From OLB6 sp964467455 (lineage in GTDB: Bacteria > Bacteroidota > Ignavibacteria > Kapaibacteriales > Kapaibacteriaceae): a stretch of DNA of 64,000 nucleotides. A program made the position numbers and the translations under genes. The stretch is from positions 1-64,000 of the forward strand of contig CAYXQJ010000008.1 of NCBI GenBank assembly GCA_964467455.1, given 5' to 3'. How positions within the stretch are numbered: the first letter of the stretch is position 1; each line of letters begins with the position of its first letter. This document shows positions 60,137 through 64,000 of this stretch, piece by piece. A model generated the notes under the pieces. It saw only the letters and a list, made by a program, of their open reading frames with translations. It made no database searches and was not told where the DNA came from.

Positions 60137-63043
60137 CTAACGAACGATCACCAGTGAGAAGGTCGACGGTGTTGAACCATACCCCGCAAAAGGGTCGGTG
60201 AAGACGATCTGATACGTACCGTTCGGTAACCCGCTCACATCGATCGGTAGGACCGTGTTCGACGTATTTAGGTTCGACGTCATTAAGCTGAGTTCGGGAT
60301 ATTCTTGTGAGAACACTTGCCTGCCTTGAACGTCGAACATCGTGACCTTGGCGGTCAGATACGTGCTGATCTGGGTGCCCTGGAGTGTCAACGGTAGATA
60401 GACGATCGATGATGCAGGATTGGGATACAACACCCCATTCAATGTGGTAAACAACGAATCTGTCGACTCCGGACCTCGCGGCAAGGAATTCAACAGGTTC
60501 TGTGCACCGACGTGTGATGTATCGATCGCGAAGGCAAATCGAAAACTCCGTTCATGGTTAGGGGGCAAGGGGCTCGTGAATTGCATGCCTACCACAGTAG
60601 CAACATCGTTCTGCTCACCGTACTGTGTGGATGTTCCGCTATGCAGGATCGCAGACTTACGTGATGCCGGAAAACCGGAATAGGTGGTCGTGTTGTCCAA
60701 CCCGGCAGCAATCGGACGTGCATCAGCATACTGGGAGATCGCCTGCATATACAGAACAGGTTGGGCTGAATCCGTCGAAGCCACGAACTGCACGGCTGTG
60801 GTAATGCTCCACCATTCAAGATCGGTGACGTTATGCAGCGGCTGATCACCTAAGTCCCAATCACAGAACCAACCAAGGGCGATCTCTGGGATCGTGCTAT
60901 CACTGATGTTCTTTACCGTGACATCGGTGTAGAAGACCGATGATGAATCTTCGCCGAGGTAGACGACCTGTTCGATCTCCACGCCGATGCGCATGGAGTC
61001 GGGTGCGTCGGCATCGGTGACGATGCTGCGCAAGGCATCCGGACGTGTGAAACGCTTGGAAGGACGGAAGTGGTCGTTGATGCGACGTCCCGCACGAACG
61101 GCATCGACGACCTTTGCGCCGGTGGAGACCATCAAGCCCCCTTCAAAAAGTTGTCCGCACCACTGACGATACGAAAGCCCCGTGCCTTGACTGCGTTCAA
61201 GGTCGGTGTTGCCGATGCGCGCACGATCACCCACCGACAGCTGCATGACGTCATTCTGCAAGACGCGATAGGCAGGAGCAGGCGTAAGAGGGATCTTGAT
61301 CTCCACAGTATCTATCAGACCATCAGTACGTCGATACAACATCGATGTGGAGATGAACTCCGTTGTGTCGGTGTCTCGCATGATCTCAGCCGCGATCGGA
61401 CCGATGAGCACGGTGTCACCCGTTGCAGAAGGCCGTTCGAGTGTGATCGGTGCATCGTTCACAAGGTCGATGGCCGACGATGAGGAACTGATCACGTCTG
61501 AGATCACCAAGGTGTTTAGGTACGCTGAATCGAGAACATTCATGACCGGAACGCTGATCGTGATCGTATCTCCCACCGCCCAGCGAGTGTCCGTAGATGT
61601 CGTCGAGATCATGTTGGGAAAGACCTCGAACGACGAGATGGTGCGTGACGCCGCAGACGTATCCAGCGCTTTGACAACATTCACGCGTCCTTTCGGCAGC
61701 AGACGTGGGTCGATCGTTGGCGGCACACTCAACCACGGTGATTCGTCGACCATTTCGCGTACGACGGCACAGGCCTGCAATCCCGACAACTCCGGACGTT
61801 GTGATCGCACCAGCGCCACCACACCTGCAACGATCGGCGACGATCCCGAGGTGCAGCAGAAGCCGCCGTACGTGCCATCGTTCGATGTGGCGACCGTGCC
61901 CTGTCCCGGCGCCATGATGTCGACAGTAGGACCATGACCCGACATGGCGATCACATTGTCGATCGAATCCGTTACGCCAACATTCAACACACCTTGATAA
62001 GACCCGGGATAGAACGGTGCCGATGATCCATGATTTCCGGCAGCTGCAACAACAGCCACGCCGCGTGCGACAGCATATGCCACCACACTTTCGTTGATGC
62101 ACGACGCTGATTGCGAGCCCCACGAACAATTGACCACGTCAATGTCGTTGAGTGCGCAGTACATGATGGACTCGTAGCCGTACACGATCCCGGCCACATT
62201 ATCCGGCATCGTTTTCAACGGCACGATCTTGCATTTGTTCGCTACACCGGCGATGCCCAGTGCATTATTGACGGAGGCACCCGCGATGCCTGCCACTGCA
62301 GTACCGTGCCCCTCATTCGGGTTGTAGGTATTACCCGGCGGTGTGCCGTCGTCTTGAGTGCAGAAGTTATATCCGCGATGGTCGTCGATGTATCCGTTGC
62401 CATCATCATCGATGTTATTGTCAGGCACCTCACCACCATTCACGGCAATGGCATCCTTGAGATCTTCATGTTCCTGCAACACGCCGCTGTCGCTGATACC
62501 GATCAAGACCGTGTCAGATCCTTCATGAATGTCCCAGCCCTCGAAGGCCTTGATCGTAAGCAACATCTGCTGCTCGTTCACCCGCGGATCATTGGGTACA
62601 CCAAGCAGTTGTTCGATCACCACCGGTTCGGCCACTTCGATCTGTGAACATCCCGTCCGCAACAACGAGATCATCTTGTTAGGGGGCGCGGGGTTCGTGT
62701 AGGTGACGACGTAGGAGCGGAGGAGGTCGCGCTCAAGACGCAGGACTGCGTGGAGGTCGTTGTGGGGGTCTGCGTGGGGGTCGTTGTGGAGGTCGTTGTG
62801 GAGGTCGTTGTGGAGGTCGTTGTGGGGGGTGACGCTGCGTTCCAGTTGGGCGGTGACGGATCTATCGTACGGGAGAATGGAATACAGGATCGTGAGGCCG
62901 TGTTGGGCAAGGATCTCACGGTGGAGATGTCGGGGAATGTTGGCCTGTAGACGCACCTTCAGCCGTCCGGGCATGACGTCCGGTGGTTCGGGTGTGGCGG
63001 CGATGCAGGTGAGCGCAGTAAGTACGGCGAACAGAACTTTCAT
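60137..63043 (-). CDS. subtilisin-like (S8) protease with T9SS tail
   Basis: 968-aa secreted serine protease from ATG 63043. Signal peptide MKVLFAVLTALTCIA. Catalytic triad: Asp185 (IGISDSGVL), His246 (GHGTAVAG) and Ser399 (CTSGSSPIVAG). The Gly of the usual GTS motif is Cys. Residues about 72-98 are a repeat HNDL/HNDP tract encoded by 12-bp DNA repeats, inside the propeptide region. The C-terminal part has Ig-like domains (NISDSTIPEIALGWFCDWDL), shared with the next gene upstream, and a T9SS tail (VLYPNPASSIVYLPL ... GTYQIVF). It likely degrades extracellular protein. The stop codon lies within a GCCCCCT motif. Confidence 0.92.
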   Translation of the reverse strand: MKVLFAVLTALTCIAATPEPPDVMPGRLKVRLQANIPRHLHREILAQHGLTILYSILPYDRSVTAQLERSVTPHNDLHNDLHNDLHNDPHADPHNDLHAVLRLERDLLRSYVVTYTNPAPPNKMISLLRTGCSQIEVAEPVVIEQLLGVPNDPRVNEQQMLLTIKAFEGWDIHEGSDTVLIGISDSGVLQEHEDLKDAIAVNGGEVPDNNIDDDGNGYIDDHRGYNFCTQDDGTPPGNTYNPNEGHGTAVAGIAGASVNNALGIAGVANKCKIVPLKTMPDNVAGIVYGYESIMYCALNDIDVVNCSWGSQSASCINESVVAYAVARGVAVVAAAGNHGSSAPFYPGSYQGVLNVGVTDSIDNVIAMSGHGPTVDIMAPGQGTVATSNDGTYGGFCCTSGSSPIVAGVVALVRSQRPELSGLQACAVVREMVDESPWLSVPPTIDPRLLPKGRVNVVKALDTSAASRTISSFEVFPNMISTTSTDTRWAVGDTITISVPVMNVLDSAYLNTLVISDVISSSSSAIDLVNDAPITLERPSATGDTVLIGPIAAEIMRDTDTTEFISTSMLYRRTDGLIDTVEIKIPLTPAPAYRVLQNDVMQLSVGDRARIGNTDLERSQGTGLSYRQWCGQLFEGGLMVSTGAKVVDAVRAGRRINDHFRPSKRFTRPDALRSIVTDADAPDSMRIGVEIEQVVYLGEDSSSVFYTDVTVKNISDSTIPEIALGWFCDWDLGDQPLHNVTDLEWWSITTAVQFVASTDSAQPVLYMQAISQYADARPIAAGLDNTTTYSGFPASRKSAILHSGTSTQYGEQNDVATVVGMQFTSPLPPNHERSFRFAFAIDTSHVGAQNLLNSLPRGPESTDSLFTTLNGVLYPNPASSIVYLPLTLQGTQISTYLTAKVTMFDVQGRQVFSQEYPELSLMTSNLNTSNTVLPIDVSGLPNGTYQIVFTDPFAGYGSTPSTFSLVIVR
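62750..62832. repeat. in-frame 12-bp tandem repeats in the protease gene
   Basis: About six copies of GGTCGTTGTGGA (with GGTCTGCGTGGG variants) encode the HNDL tract in the protease propeptide. The repeats are not part of the S8 family. Confidence 0.85.
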
Positions 63044-63050
63044 ACGGAGA

Positions 63051-64000
63051 TCAACGAACAACGTGAAGATGATGAGCAGAAAGACCTGTCTGCGATTCGA
63101 TCACGAAGGTATACATCCCTTGGGCGAGTGCGGCAACGTCGACGGTGAATCGCGTCTGCGATCCATCGAGAACACCGCTTGCAACGCGAGATCCGGTCAG
63201 ATCGATGATCGACCACGAGCGTGCCGACGAGGTGAGCTGAACGTCGATCGTTGACTGCGCGGGGTTCGGCGCGATCGTCATGATGGCATCACGTACTTCA
63301 TCGACGCTGTTCGGTCGTTCGATCGTCTCACGCACGATCTCCGATGCCTCTTCCACCGTTGCACCTACGCCGATCACGATCATAAAGGAGCGTCGTTCAT
63401 TAGGCGCGATCGTGCCGGGGAATCGCATACCTAGGACGCCGCAGGCATCGCCTACCTCAAACGTTTGGATGGAGGCGTTCGAGGATAATAACGTGATCAC
63501 GTCGGCATCGGTGAGGCCATCGTTGTCGTCCACATACTGATCCAACAACATCCCTGCCGCTTGCGGCTCAAAAGAGAGTTCGGAAGAGACAGCCGCACAC
63601 ACAACAACGGCATCAACATCATCACGTTCGAAGAGTTGTGCCAGACCGAGTTCTCGGAAAGATGTCGGCAATGCTTCGGGAGCAAGCCGTGTTTTGTTGC
63701 TCGCTCCGGCGTTGCCAACATCCCAATCGAAGAAATAGCCGGCGGCAAGATCATTCAACGTCGATGACGAACGATTCTCCACATCGATCGAGATCACCGT
63801 CGAACGAGCGTCGGCTGACGGAAACGTAAAGCGTTGCGTCACGCGTACGCCGATCTCACGCGACGTGCCAACGTTCGCATCCGTCATGATGCCTCGTTCA
63901 GGATCGGGAGCAACGAAGGACTTCTCCGCAGTGAAGTCCGAGATGTTTGTCAGGTTGTTGTAAGCCTTCAGGGCATGGTCGCCCCCTTCAGACAAAATGA
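63051..64000 (-). CDS. T9SS-exported protein, 5' end outside the window
   Basis: At least 315 codons, open to the window edge. The visible part has ISDFTAEKSFVAPDPERGIM and VIGVGATVEEA, with the segment STVISIDVENRSSSTLNDLA / AGYFFDWDVGNAG matching the equivalent domain of the neighbouring S8 protease. The C-terminus (IAPNPAQSTIDVQL ... GMYTFVIES ... HVVR) is a T9SS type A tail. Probably the C-terminal half of a second secreted protease-type protein, but the catalytic part is not seen. It ends 8 nt before the protease start. Confidence 0.8.
   Translation of the reverse strand, partial: ILSEGGDHALKAYNNLTNISDFTAEKSFVAPDPERGIMTDANVGTSREIGVRVTQRFTFPSADARSTVISIDVENRSSSTLNDLAAGYFFDWDVGNAGASNKTRLAPEALPTSFRELGLAQLFERDDVDAVVVCAAVSSELSFEPQAAGMLLDQYVDDNDGLTDADVITLLSSNASIQTFEVGDACGVLGMRFPGTIAPNERRSFMIVIGVGATVEEASEIVRETIERPNSVDEVRDAIMTIAPNPAQSTIDVQLTSSARSWSIIDLTGSRVASGVLDGSQTRFTVDVAALAQGMYTFVIESQTGLSAHHLHVVR

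Noticed and set aside
4240..63988. AGGGGGC as a Chi-type recombination site or G-quadruplex seed
   Set aside because: Orientation is balanced on the two strands, contrary to Chi, and single G5 runs without neighbouring G-tracts do not make intramolecular quadruplexes.

Overview
The window looks like a chromosomal segment from a Bacteroidota/Chlorobiota-type bacterium, most plausibly near Candidatus Kapabacteria, Ignavibacteria or Chlorobi. This placement is inferred from gene content only. Support comes from several secreted proteins ending in type IX secretion (T9SS)-like C-terminal sorting domains, TAnnTTTG promoter-like elements, an F-type ATP synthase cluster lacking the beta and epsilon genes, and frequent GTG/TTG starts. 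No rRNA, tRNA, CRISPR array, IS element or prophage was seen.

Layout: (1) 0.1-6.7 kb, minus strand: a beta-propeller-like secreted protein, a Cys-rich secreted protein broken by one TAA, and a PKD/Ig-like T9SS cargo. (2) 6.7-13 kb, plus strand: a DUF486 membrane protein, a four-helix membrane protein, and a 1584-codon reading frame that joins an AAA/STAND-like ATPase with TPRs to a complete secreted Asp-box propeller with its own signal peptide. (3) 13-20.6 kb: a PhoB/PhoR-like two-component pair, a second PKD/Ig-like T9SS cargo and a TonB-dependent receptor. (4) 20.6-25.5 kb, minus: paaB-paaC-paaD of the phenylacetyl-CoA epoxidase without paaA or paaE, then two secreted proteins. (5) 25.6-36 kb: one giant (about 3457 aa) repeat-built T9SS adhesin-like gene. 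(6) 36.4-41.2 kb, minus: radA, an ECF sigma factor, a probable anti-sigma factor, an orphan protein and obg, tightly packed. (7) 41.2-44.9 kb: crtB-like synthase and membrane/envelope genes. (8) 44.9-51.5 kb, minus: ATP synthase genes atpZ/I-like, B, E, F, H, A and G, with hldD inserted between atpA and atpG. (9) 51.5-64 kb, minus: CBM9-like secreted protein, adenosine kinase-like protein, ddl, family 4 uracil-DNA glycosylase, clpC, an envelope protein, an enoyl-CoA hydratase and two T9SS-type exported proteins, one a subtilase.

Three DNA-level patterns run across the genes. First, the heptamer AGGGGGC (GCCCCCT) occurs about 46 times by eye, on both strands and in any reading frame, against roughly 8-13 expected. 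It is absent from the giant adhesin region. Second, TAnnTTTG-like elements sit only 3-4 nt before several start codons that lack a Shine-Dalgarno sequence, which suggests leaderless transcripts. Third, short tandem repeats (notably the 8-bp GAATAACC) fill intergenic gaps, supply stop codons of upstream genes, and also appear in frame inside coding regions.

Counts were made by eye and no searches were run. Family names come from motif recognition.
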